NCBI GenBank assembly: GCA_946699065.1
Contig: CAMPDV010000111.1
Location: forward strand, 186,001 to 250,000
Origin: Loxodes magnus
Taxonomy: Eukaryota > Ciliophora > Karyorelictea > Loxodida > Loxodidae
Direction: 5' to 3'
Length of the DNA: 64,000 nucleotides
Position 1 is the first letter of the stretch; each line of letters starts with the position of its first letter. Positions 1 to 11,000 of the stretch are shown in pieces. A program made the position numbers and the translations under genes. The notes under the pieces are model-generated. The model was given only the letters and a program-made list of their open reading frames with translations. It searched no databases and was not told the origin of the DNA.

Positions 1-487
1 ATTAAAACGAATAAATCAAAAATCCAAATCCAAGCCTTTATAAATTTAGTACCTACTTCTTGCTATTTTCATACCAAGCATTATTCTAATATAGCATTGC
101 ACTAAAGCACGATCACAATAAAATAGATTATGAAAGATTTAAGCAAATTTAATCCTAACTAATTTCCTTCTAAAGTAAAAGACCTATGATCTAATATAAC
201 ATTCTTTCTATCTTAATTATATTTTCAAACCTTCTTTGATCAAAAGTGATAGATAAATTTAAAAAAGAAAGGAAAAGATAGTAACTAGTAATAGTTTGTA
301 TAATGGTGCTAAATATTTATTTAACAGATTAAAAAATAAAGATAGGTGTATAAGTTAATTACGCTAATGAAAATCTAGAATTTATGAGTAGCTTTGAATA
401 TTATTTATTGAGATAATTAAAAATCATACATTTCATAACAATTATTCATTTACAAAGGCTTTCTGCTTTATACTTTATAAATTAAAA
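1..487. other. AT-rich non-coding lead-in
   Basis: No frame in this stretch has a motif, a paralogue in the window or raised GC content. It is treated as the upstream region of the gene beginning at 488. Confidence 0.45.
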
Positions 488-1036
488 ATGGAATATAGTG
501 AGAGTATGATTGCTATAGGCGTTAAGCCAATGAATTAAAAGAGGCCGTAATATGTATGCAGTAAAGGATAATAACAGAACTAAAAGTTGAAGAGAAATAA
601 GCATTTGCTTAAAGTCTCTAACGATTTAAAAATACGGTATAATAACCTAGACAAAATTGAATAAGATAGACAGAGTTCCATACCATTGTTGAATTTAAAT
701 GAAAGCCCTTTAATTGTTAGAAGACAGCATTAAATGAAAACAACTATTTCTTTCATCCATTGCAAAGATTAATTATCCCCTATACAGTATACACATAGAA
801 AAATGCCTCTGAAAAAAAGTTAATATGTTTAGGAAGCAGATAAAGCTGCAACAAAACTAAGGCAATATCAGCAAGTAGATATTCATATAGACCATAAAAA
901 TATTCAAAAGGATGTATTTAAAGATTACAATAGATACAAAATGCTAACAAGCGAGTATTTCGTTTGGGTGATGTTTTTCTCCATGTTATCGATTTACAAA
1001 ATTTACTATTATATACCTCAGGCATTGCAGCTATGA
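488..1036 (+). CDS. Small tail-anchored protein, family A, copy 1
   Basis: Read with TAA/TAG as Gln, this frame runs from ATG to TGA and gives 182 residues. I do not recognise the family, but three relatives lie in this window (28214, 43468 minus, 48462). Shared landmarks are a central block of the type S-x-P-x-L-N-L-x-x-S-P-L-I-x-R-R, a Gln/Lys-rich linker, and a C-terminal block ending in DYNRYKMLTSEYFVW that leads into one hydrophobic segment of about 20 residues. Only about ten residues follow it, so it looks like a single-pass membrane protein anchored by its C-terminus; this is inference. The N-terminal third is diverged from the copies at 28 and 43 kb. The ATG is chosen because it aligns with theirs. 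Many in-frame TAA/TAG codons make it invisible under the standard code. Confidence 0.72.
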
Positions 1037-4000
1037 ATGACTATTTCATTTTTTTAAATGAATAATAATTTTTATTGCTGATAATTTTGTCTCTTTGCTT
1101 ATATTAATCCTATAAACTTATTAATTAAAATTAAATAAAATGTAATTAAATTTTTATAATACTTAGTGACTCTCTGAAAATAAGTTGTGGGACTTAGATA
1201 TCTGAGTAGATAACCATTAAATTTTAAGGCCAATATCCTTAAATTTAATTGATTTAATTTAAAAGAATAAAGTTAGTGCCAAGAAATAAACTCAATCTGT
1301 TTTTATATGAATAGAGCTAAATCTTTTAAATTATTAAGGCGATTTATCAAAATCTTAGATTTATCCAAGAAATCAAAAGTTTTTGGAGCTAACAAATTTT
1401 AGATAAATTAATCTGGAAAACTAAAAAGCAGATAAAGAATGCTTCTTAAGCAAACCTTAAGCAAGTTTATTTCTAGTTTAGCAAACAAGAAAAAATAATT
1501 TTTTTCTTAAAGCTAATACCTCAATACTCGTTTATTATAGCAACTTTAGAAATAACATTTCAAGTTAATTGGGCTCATTGCTGTATTATTTGATAAATAC
1601 TCCGTTTGCATTCAATTCTAGTTTTTAAAAGATTTTAAATTTTTGTGATGAGAACTTAATATCAGTTAATAAATCTGTATATATAATTATTAGTTTCCTA
1701 GAATAAAGTAGATATTTTAGAGAAAACTAAATATATTTCTCTAAAATTAAAATGATGATATAGTATTATATGAGTATTATCATTGAGCAGAATAAATATA
1801 AAGAATGTCTTTACATATAACTAATTAATAAATAGAAAAATAATAATAAATAAAGCTTTTATCTACAGTTCTCCTAACTCACTTCATTGCAGATTACTTC
1901 TTAGTTACAAAATTTTATATCTGTTTCTAGTAATGAGATCTTGGAGTAATGGAATGGCTAAAAATTTTAGAAAAATCAAGGTACAACATCTAAATTAGAA
2001 TTATTTCCAAATAATTATTTTTAAAATATATAAAGCTTATTTATATCTGCTCATATAAATGCGACTCAGCCTGTAATTAAAATCTAACGAACATTTAATA
2101 TTTTTAAAGTTCTATTCTTTAAATTTTTGACTATCACAAGTTAATTAGCCAATTTTTTAGTTTCTGAGCTGAAGAAACTAATTTTAATATTAAAGAAAAC
2201 TTTTAGCTATTTTTATTGACTTTGGAAATTTTCTCTTTACTGTTTTGATGTTTTCTCTTTAAAAAGCTTCTAATATAAAAATAGGTATATCCTAGAGTAG
2301 ATTATAAGTAAGAAAAATAAAATTATTTAATATAAGTTTTAAAATAAAAGGGAGCTTATAATCATAATAAATACAATTTCATTAATTAGATTTAAACTTA
2401 ATAAATTTTAGTTTGGTTTGAGAATAAAATGCTAAATTTGACTTTAGCATGGGATATAAGCTTATATCTCCAGATATTAAGATAAAAAAATTAAAATGGT
2501 AGATATAGCAAATTCCAGATAAAAGAACGAGCTGCAAATATAATATTTCAATTAAAGCTAAATAATTAAATAACTCTAAAAGTTTCATAAGTATAGTAGA
2601 AAATATAGTCCCCTTTTTAAAAGTTTAGATTTAGGAACAGTATTATTTAGCTTAAATAATCTTAAAATATGCTTAAGGTAATTATTAATTTATTTCAAGC
2701 CATACTCATAAAAAATGAAAATTAAGTTAAAATTAAATGAAACTGCAGTGTTCTTAATAACTAAAAGCTTTTTCATTAACTTTCTATATTTTATAATCAG
2801 CTGCTTTATGAATTTCTAAGTTGTTTTTCTTTAATCTATTAATAGAATGGATTTAGAGTAAATAGTAAAAACAAGGGTGCTAAAAGATTATTAAATTAAA
2901 TTCTCTTAACTAAAAGGTTTAAATTAACTTGGATAAATGCATTAATTATACCAATACTTTAGAAATAGAAATTCTTTTAGAATAAATTTACTAAGATTAA
3001 CTTTTATTTTTTTAAGCTTCTTTTAAATATCTCAATAACTCAACAAATTATAACTATTCTAAACTTGAAAGTAGATAGTTTTGTCGCATTTTGAGAAAGT
3101 TTAATTTTTAAAAAAATTAAAAGATTAACTATCTATTTTTATGAAGTCCTGAGATATCTAAACAAAATTAAATTTATTTCAAATATAATCTTTTATGAAT
3201 ATTAATTGAATAATTAATTAATAGTTATTTTAGATATGAGAATAGTTGCAACAAGTTTTATAGGCTTTTAATACAAAAATTTTAAGATGTAAAATTATAA
3301 CGATATAACTTAAAAATAAGTGATTGTATATACCTTTTAGAAAATAAAAGTTTATTTTAATGTTTACTATTTTTTAATTAAGAAGATGTAGTATTTAATT
3401 TCGAATTTTTTAATTTATCTAATGAAAGATAAATAATAAAGAACATAGGAAAGTTATTTAAATTTATTTAATAATACTTAAAATAAGCGAAATTAATATA
3501 CTTCATTAACTTGAATTTTAATTATATTCTTTTTATTGTTTAAAAAAATATAGCTTCTTCTTAAATAATTATCAAATAATAAGACTTTTTGATAAAAGAT
3601 TTATTGTTTGCATTATAAATAAAAAATTTTAATTTAAAAAACATAATAAATAACTATTAAATTTCATTATTATATTATTTTAATTAATATTGTAGATTTG
3701 TAAAAATCCTTTTTTTAATTATTAGTATTGATTTAATTCGAAAGAAAGGTAGGGGAATGAAAGATAAAAAATGAAATGTAGATAAATTATAGAAACAGTA
3801 AAATAATAAAAAATAAAGTTATTTTTATAAATATTTAAATTATTTTAATTTTAATTATCAAATGATAAAAAAGTAAAATTTAAATATCTCTCTAATTTTT
3901 AAATTTTAATAAGAATTATTTTTTTATATTTTTTTTTCTATTTTTACTTTTTATAATTTTTTTACTTTTTTTAAATATTTTATATAAAGAAATTAAGGTT

Positions 4001-4489
4001 GCTAGAAAAACTAAGATTCTAAGGATAAGGTAATGATGAAAAAATTTAATTTAATTCTAATTTCTATATAAATTTAAAGAAAGAATAATTTACAGGATTA
4101 GCATAAAATGAAATAAATTTGAAGCGGAAAAAATTAAATCTTTTATAAGAATAAAAATTCGATAAATATTTTATTAATTATCTGACAATAAAATCAGGGA
4201 TAATTAATAAATAATTTTTAATAGATAAAAAACAAAGAGAATTTAAAATTATATAGTTGAAATATTATTTTTATAATAGCTAAAGAAATACAAAAAACAA
4301 TAAAGAAAAATTTTACTTCAATACCTTTACATTTGAGTTGGATTTACGTAAATTCAGAATAAAAGAAAAAAACAAAATTTATTACCAATTATAATTATAA
4401 TAATAGTCTGAAAAAATTGAACAAGTTAGTTTTAGATTATTCTACTATTTTATAAAATAAAATTTAATTTATTTAAAATTATTGGTGAT
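1037..4489. other. AT-rich intergenic tract
   Basis: About 3.4 kb of very AT-rich sequence. I found no family motif, RNA gene or paralogue. Open frames are uninformative here because no codon is an unconditional stop. Confidence 0.45.
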
Positions 4490-5185
4490 ATAAAAAAATG
4501 TAAGGATTCTAAAGATGTTTCTTCACCACCTCCAAAAAGTTGGAGAGGAAACCTGAATCCAATCTTGCCATTCGTCTTTTTCTTAACCTTAACCTTAACC
4601 TTCTTCTTAATCTTAGCAATCTGGAGTTCAAGCAGTTATGACAAGCAGAAGAAATCCTAGAAAGCGACTCACGTAATAAGTCCTAAATCGGAGGAGGAAA
4701 ATCCAAAAAAGTAGATGAAGTTTGCTCCTCACCAGGAGGCGTCAGAATTTAATCCTTCTAGCAAGAAGAGCATAGAGTAGATCATCAAAGTGCTATTGAA
4801 CCACCAGGAAGACGTTAGCAAACCGAGAATGAATAATGAGAAGCTTATGGAGCAACTCAGCCTAGCGGAAGGAATAGAATCCAGTCTTATGTCCTAAGAA
4901 AGAGAACTAAGCACTTTCTGAAACATATCCTAAGACCAGATAAATTAATCCTAAAATTAGCTTCAGAAACAATCTGATCTGAGTAGCAGACTAGAAAAAT
5001 TAGAAAAGAAGCTAGGCTAAGAAAGGGGAGATCCAATAATGATTGAAGAGACCAAAATGAAGACTAAGGTAAAACTACAAAAAGTAGTGAAGAATTGTTA
5101 CTACTGCAATCCTGAAGGCGATGTTCACAAGAGAAAAGATAACTCAATAATGAAACTAATTTTAACAAGACCCTAAAGTAAAAGA
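4490..5185 (+). mobile_element. LINE-like element fragment, 5' part with ORF1 remnant (E1)
   Basis: A GC-richer island opening with a short A-run, ATG and the leader core CACCACCTCC, as in the elements ending at 20275 and 13480 on the minus strand. The frame around 4715-5170 encodes a coiled-coil protein. Its heptad region (LAEGIESSLMSQ ... QINQSQNQLQKQ) is clearly homologous to that of the 19.3-20.3 kb element. In the shared motif F-W-N-I-S this copy has TGA where the other has TGG, independent support for TGA as Trp. A decayed zinc knuckle follows (CYYC, with later His/Cys positions changed). The Gln/Pro-rich upstream part lies in another frame, so the copy is frameshifted. No endonuclease or reverse transcriptase follows. 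It is probably a dead copy of a LINE ORF1 region. Confidence 0.65.
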
Positions 5186-6082
5186 AGACAATGCTTAAAA
5201 CTTATTTTATACTTCAAATAAAATCTGTTGTATATTTTTATTAAACTTAATTTAAAATCATCAGCATTTTATTATTAAAGATTTAAAATAAAATAGATAT
5301 TTTAAAATAAATAAAAACCAAGTAATAAAACAGATTAATACTTGTTTGTAAATATAATAATTTAAAAAAAATTAAGAAATAAAAAATATCTAATATACTG
5401 AATACAGACAATAAATCTGTTATTCTTTTTAAAGTTTATACATCCTATATCAAGAAGCATAATTAATTTCTAGGATTTTATGCTTCTTTAAAAGAAATTT
5501 AATATTGCAAAACAAAATAGTTTAAAATATTTAAGCAAATTATCAATTTAGAAAAATCAATTTGTTTGGACTTTCAGTAAAGGTTTGGCTTATTATCCTT
5601 TCAGTATGAAAGAACTTAAAAACTAAGAAATAAAAAAATATTTAAAAAAAATTATAAAAAGAGAATTTTAGCAATCAGAAAAACTCTTATTTTTAAATAA
5701 GTAATAAAGTAAAGTAGATTAGATGAAAAAAAGGATAAAACCTAGAAGAAAAAATTTTTTGATCGAATAACAATAAAGCTTTGAATAAAATATATAGAAA
5801 CAAAATTAAAAAACTTTGCGAGAAGTAGAAACTATAAATAATAAAAAAATAAAAAAATAAAATAGATTATATTTAAAAAAAAACTTTAAATCAAAAGTGA
5901 ACATAGAGTCTAAAAAGACAATGCAACAAAAATAAAAAAAAAACGTATCTAATATCTTTCAATAAAAAAAGATAATTAGTGATATTGTTTTAAAATTTTT
6001 GTTTTTAAAGATAGATTTTTTAATTTATTTTTAGCAACAATTATTTTATCAAACTTATATAAATTTTAAATTACGTTTAAAA
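5186..6082. other. AT-rich intergenic tract
   Basis: Nothing supportable. Poly-A and AAT-rich stretches dominate. Confidence 0.45.
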
Positions 6083-6553
6083 TCAATTTCCTAACTAAAT
6101 TTTACTTTCAGATTTTATTCTTTCTCGAGTTTACATTAAAGCTTTACCCAAAAGATTCTTTCCACTTCCATTTCCTCCATCTCCTCATATTTTATCTCCC
6201 TTTGTATGTTCGAATATCTGTTTGTGTTTAGTTTTTAATAGAATAAAATTAAAATTCTCATTTTAAGTAAATTTTGTATATAAAGCTTCAAGCATTATGT
6301 CGTATTTTATCTACTCTCAATCATTTCGAATTTAAACTTTCCTTGTTTGTCCTAATTTCTTAGCTTTACCAGGAGTAGAAGCTTTCCTTATAGTTTCTTC
6401 ATATTCTGTTCCTTCAAACTTCATAGCCTAAAAGTAATGCTCAACAGTTGGCCATTATTTTTATTTAAGAGTTATCTCACAAGCATAAAAGTTAGAAAAC
6501 TCAGGAATATCCCCATTTAAGCCATGGAAGTATATATCTTCACTACTAACCAT
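6083..6553 (-). CDS. NADAR-domain N-glycosidase (YbiA/DUF1768 family)
   Basis: A 156-residue protein from ATG at 6553 to TGA at 6083, the usual size for a free-standing NADAR domain. The family fingerprints appear in order: FSNFYACEI near residue 20, WPTVEHYFQAMKF near 35-47, a K-x-L-G segment, NDWEQIKYDIM, and the C-terminal KIWGDGGNGSGKNLLGKAL. The tryptophans of NDW and of KIWGDG are encoded by TGA, and Gln is encoded by TAA/TAG at several sites. Characterised members hydrolyse the N-glycosidic bond of early, reactive riboflavin-pathway intermediates, or act in ADP-ribose/NAD-related metabolism; the substrate here is inferred only from family membership. It stands alone, with no neighbouring riboflavin gene. 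No intron or signal peptide is visible, so a soluble cytosolic enzyme is likely. Key residues appear intact. Confidence 0.9.
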
Positions 6554-7372
6554 TATTTAATTTGCTTTGTCTGCATATTTATAAATACTTCTTATCAGAA
6601 GCATTCATCAATCTGTTAAATTCTTGTTTTTAAATAATTATTATAAGAGAAAAAATTTAAAATAATTATATTTTTCATTTACTCAATTTAAAGCTTTAGA
6701 CTATAAGGTAAAGCTTTACCATTGCTTAATTACTTATCAAATAAGTAAAAAATTATATCTAAATCAAAAGCTTATTGTTTTCTATGCATTTTTATGAAGT
6801 TGCAAGTACAATTCTTTCAATTATACTTAGTGTTTAGCAATTATAAATATCACTATTTGATTACTCTTTTTATGTTCAAACTTATCCATAACACAGTAGT
6901 TTTAGAAAAGTCACATAAGTACAAGATGAACGGTAGATGACAATATTTACTAAATTTCTCAAAACCTGATAAAGTAGTAAAAGATTCCTCATTTATAGTA
7001 GTCTAAGCCTTTCTCATAGAAATTAATATTCTAAAAACGTTTTTTCACTTAATGGTAAGCAAATATTTGTGGTATACTTATAATGCTAGCAAATTTAATT
7101 TATTTCTAGTTATAAATAATTTTTTAAATTCAAAACTTTTTGATTTGCTTTTAACTTGAAAAAACATTTATAAAATTTAACGATTATCATGTCGTTAAAA
7201 CACGGTATTTTACATTGTGCTTACTAATTAAGAAGCTTCAATTAAATTTTATGAAGCTAAACTTATTATTTTAGGATACTAATAATTTAATTTTATAAGT
7301 AAATTCTTCTTTTAAATATAGTTAAAATTGTACTTCCAATTAGTAATTTTATTATAAGCATACCTATTTAAA
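6554..7372. other. AT-rich intergenic tract with a weak minus-strand coding-like patch
   Basis: Around 6790-7020 the GC content rises slightly and one minus-strand frame is richer in Ser, Thr, Gly and Cys than expected. It has no recognised motif or paralogue, so I do not call a gene. Confidence 0.35.
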
Positions 7373-7630
7373 ATGGATTCTGGTTTCTAACTGACCGACT
7401 AAATATTTCGATGCAGTCATGTCTGTATTGCCAGTACTCTTGCAATAGATTCCACCACAAACAAATAAGGACGGGCCCTTTGTTTGATAAACCTTACTTG
7501 TTTGAGGGTTCTCTTTATCGGTACGACTTAAGGAAACCAAATCCAGATCTTAGAGTTTTCCTGATTCTACATGTCGCTATTCTGATTATTAATTTAAAGA
7601 TAACAAAGATATGGCTAAGATCAAAATAAT
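7373..7630 (+). pseudogene. Frameshifted copy of the small gene at 21343
   Basis: This GC-richer stretch aligns along its length with the 86-codon ORF at 21343-21603. The peptide CLYCQYSCNRFHHKQ corresponds to MLYYQQSRNRYHHRQ there. After that point the match jumps to a second frame (NLTCLRVLF against SLTYSRVLS), then to a third (SFPDSTCRYS against NFPGFTYHQP). At least two indels therefore separate it from an open frame, and it is best read as a pseudogene. The function of the parent is unknown. An uninterrupted frame under the standard code exists (7411-7629) but covers only part of the homology. Confidence 0.55.
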
Positions 7631-7950
7631 TATTACTTTGAAGAATTAACCTAATTGAGCTATTTGACATTAATATTGAAATGTTTTCTAACACCCTTCT
7701 AACTCCAGCCTTTTGAAAAACTACAAGAGTTTGAAGAGTGAAGGCAATAAATTTTGATTATAATAACGGAGAGAAGAAGACAAGAAGCAAAGAGACCAAA
7801 TGAAGCTACAAACATTCTAGCCTATTATTAATAACTAAATTTGGTTTCTTTATTTTTCGTGATGAACCAAACAATGACGGTACGACGCTACATTATTTAA
7901 TTTATTTATAGTCTTTTTCATTAGAACTAGTTTATTTCACCAAAAATTTT
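7631..7950. other. Spacer between the pseudogene and the LINE 3' end
   Basis: Moderately GC-rich around 7660-7870, with no recognised protein or RNA. It may be further decayed sequence belonging to either neighbour. Confidence 0.35.
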
Positions 7951-7983
7951 ATAAATAATAATAATAATAAATAAATAAATTTG
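7951..7983 (-). repeat. Microsatellite tail of the LINE (AAT and AAAT units)
   Basis: On the plus strand this reads as ATA/AAT units passing into AAAT units. In LINE orientation (minus) it lies directly after the 3' hairpin, so it is the element's tail. Simple-repeat tails instead of poly-A are known for several non-LTR clades. The same tail-hairpin unit recurs at 52857-52923. Confidence 0.65.
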
Positions 7984-8033
7984 ATTATAGAGCGCGTAGC
8001 ACCTCGTTGGTGCGTAGCTCTTTAATAAATGTT
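7983..8033 (-). repeat. LINE 3' UTR hairpin
   Basis: In element orientation the RNA would fold as GAGC, a small internal loop, GCACC, loop AACGA, GGTGC, internal loop, GCTC, directly before the microsatellite tail. The truncated copy at 52.9 kb keeps the fold, with its outer stem extended to seven perfect pairs (AAAGAGC with GCTCTTT). Such 3' stem-loops are what many LINE reverse transcriptases recognise; that role is inferred. Confidence 0.65.
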
Positions 8034-11000
8034 TCAATACATGTCTATTTCTTCAAGTAAGCCTTCAGGTAATAGAAATTCTTCTCTTATTAGTTCCATA
8101 TCTTCATCATTTTCTTCTTCATTATCTCTTGTTCTTCTGTCTTCTATCTATCTACGTTTTATTGATTCTTTGTTACAAGCGTCCATTATTTTTTTTACAT
8201 ACTTTGCTAATTTTCGTTTCTAATTCTTTTCTTCTTAATCAAGCTTTTATAAACTCATAAAAATTATCCTTTTCCTGCTCTATAGTCTTTTCCTATTTCT
8301 TTTTTTCAATCAATTTTCTTTTCTAATTATCCTTTTTTTCTTTTTTTTAATATGTTTTTGATATAATATTTTATTATCAAGTCAGTTTTAGCTCTTTTTT
8401 ACTCTTCTTAGATTCTAATGAATTTTTCGAATTTGCTGTACCTCATATTATATCAAATAGTTCTATTCCTTGTTTCTCTACTCCTATTGTTCTTAACTTT
8501 CAAATACATATTTATCTACTTTCTTTGTATTCTGAGAATTTTTCTATGATATGCCTTTCGTTTTCTCTTGCATCACTACAGAAAGGGAATTTGCTTGTCA
8601 CAACTAGGTGTCTTTCTTTTAAACAATCCTGACTCCCATTACATCTCGTTCTTATTCTAAATATGTAGCAAATTTCTTCTTTTCTATTTTTATTGTATCT
8701 CAGGTAGTTGGGTGATCCTACTACATATTCATCAAATCATGTTATTCTATACTGTAGAGTTGTTATTATTTACTCCATTCTTTCTCTATCTTCTATGCAT
8801 ACTCTATGATCTCAAATTGCACGATTAATGTTTTTCTTCCCTTTTTGGTTATTATTACCATCATCTATAAATATATCTTTGTCTTCAATTTTTAATTCTA
8901 ATTTTATTGTCGTGCAATATTGTTCAAATATAAAGTTCTCTTTTTTACTTAGGTCGAACATTAATCCATCTACTGCTTTTTCTTAGTTACCTATTAATCT
9001 GCCTCTTAATCTCAGCGTTTTCTGCCATAGGTAATGTTTAAATTTCATAAACTGTAACTCGTGTTCTAGCATCTCATTTTACACTTAGAAAGGGGCAACT
9101 ATGATTGCTCGTAAAGATCTTCTCTATATTATTTCTAATTGCTCCATCACTTATTTTCCTACAAATTATTCACAATATGGGATAACTTCTGTCCCATAGC
9201 TGAATACTGAGCTTACGAACGTTTTTATCATTATTCCTGCATTATATGGTGTTAATCCCTTATTTATTGTTATTTTACCCAGTATTCATGTTTACATCTT
9301 TTATGCTGCTTCTAGTCTATTCTCCATGTGTTTTTCAAAAATGATGTTCTCTTCTATTATATGATCGAGATCTAAAAGGCCCTTACTCTTTCGATCCTTA
9401 AATTTTCCACCTCTATAGTATTTCCAATATTTTCTCAGTTATTATTTTCTGCTAATTTTCATATCATTCATTTTGTTTTATCTGCAATTTCCAGTTTGTA
9501 TTTTTCTGCCCATGAGGTTAAATTTTTGATTACTTCCTCTAATTATTATCATTCACTTATTAAGGCTAGGTCATCTGCATATGCAAAACATCCTGCATAT
9601 ATTTCTTGTGTTCATCCCTCTTCGTTTTTAAAGTCTATCGCAATTCCTAGCTTTTAATCTTCCAAGTTATGGAGGAGTCTTGCTATTATTAAGTTAAATA
9701 GTCTTGGCGACGTTATGCTTCCCTTTTTTATTCCTTTATTTGTCGCAAATGATTTTGCTATTTATTCTTTGATTTTAAGTTTAATTTCTTCTTCACTGTA
9801 GAAGTTTGCTAGGAGTTTAATTATCTATTCCGGTACTTTTAGATCGTTTAGGATTTATCATGTATCTTTTCTTTGCACCGAGTCGTACGCTTTTTTAATA
9901 TCAACAAATATTACGAAAACATCTTTTTTGTTCCGTATTGATCATTTCTATACTGTTCTTAGGTTGAAAATTTATAGTGAGCATGATTTTCCTTTTTTAA
10001 AGCCATATTAATATTCGCTTTCATCATTATGCAGATATCCTTATAGTTGCTAGAAAATTCATGCATCTACTATTTTTAAAGCATGATTCAGTAAAGAAAT
10101 TGGTCTATAATTCATCGGGTTCATCTGTCCTCCTTTTTTGTATATTAATATTATGTATTATTATTTCATCTCTTAAGGTATTACTCCCTCTTAAATCATC
10201 TTAGCTATCATTTTACATGCTACTTCTGTTAATTTTTTCCCGCCTGCTAATATTTTACCTACTTGTATTTCATCAGGTCCTGCTGCTTTTCATTTCGCCA
10301 ATTAGTTTATGTTTTCTCAAATTTCATATTCGTTTACCACTATTTATCTCTTGTTTAAGAATTTAGTTGGTAACGTATTATCGCCATCTTCATACAGTTT
10401 CTACCATTCATCCCTAAAAGTATTAACATCTTCTTTTGATAAGGGTACTTATTAATTATTTCTTCTATTAAGTAAGTTTTTTAGTTTCTTCCACATATCT
10501 GTTAGACTTCCTTTATTTACATTGTCCATAAATAGGTTTAGTTAGTTTCTTTTATCTTTTTTCTTGATTAAATGTATTCTTATCTTACTCTTTGGTATTC
10601 TCTTTGATTCTCGTTTTATTGATTTTCATTTATTTGCTCTCTATTCTTTACCCTTTATTTTAATTGTTTGCTGCATTTTCTAAAGATTTTATTACACTAT
10701 TTTGTTGTTTCTGAATATTTATATATCTTAAAGTTTTATGTTTTAAATTTTCCACATACCATTTAAACTCCTTCTTATATCTTTTTTTTTCATCATTTAT
10801 AAGTCTATGTGCCGTTTAGGTTATCGAATTCTTCTTCTTAGAGATCTTCTTGTATAAATCTTTCAAATTTTTCTTATATCTCTTTTTTCTTTAATAGTAG
10901 GTAATTTATTTTTGCTATCTTTTATGGCTTTCTTACTTCTTTACCCATCTTTACCTATATAATACCAGGCCTATGGTCTCCTATTACGTATGAGTAATAA

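Noticed and set aside
4582-4606. CCTTAA repeats resembling a telomeric or interstitial telomere sequence
   Set aside because: Only three or four units, inside the Gln/Pro-rich coding part of the LINE ORF1 fragment, where the related copy has similar S-Q-P-Q codons. No chromosome end context.
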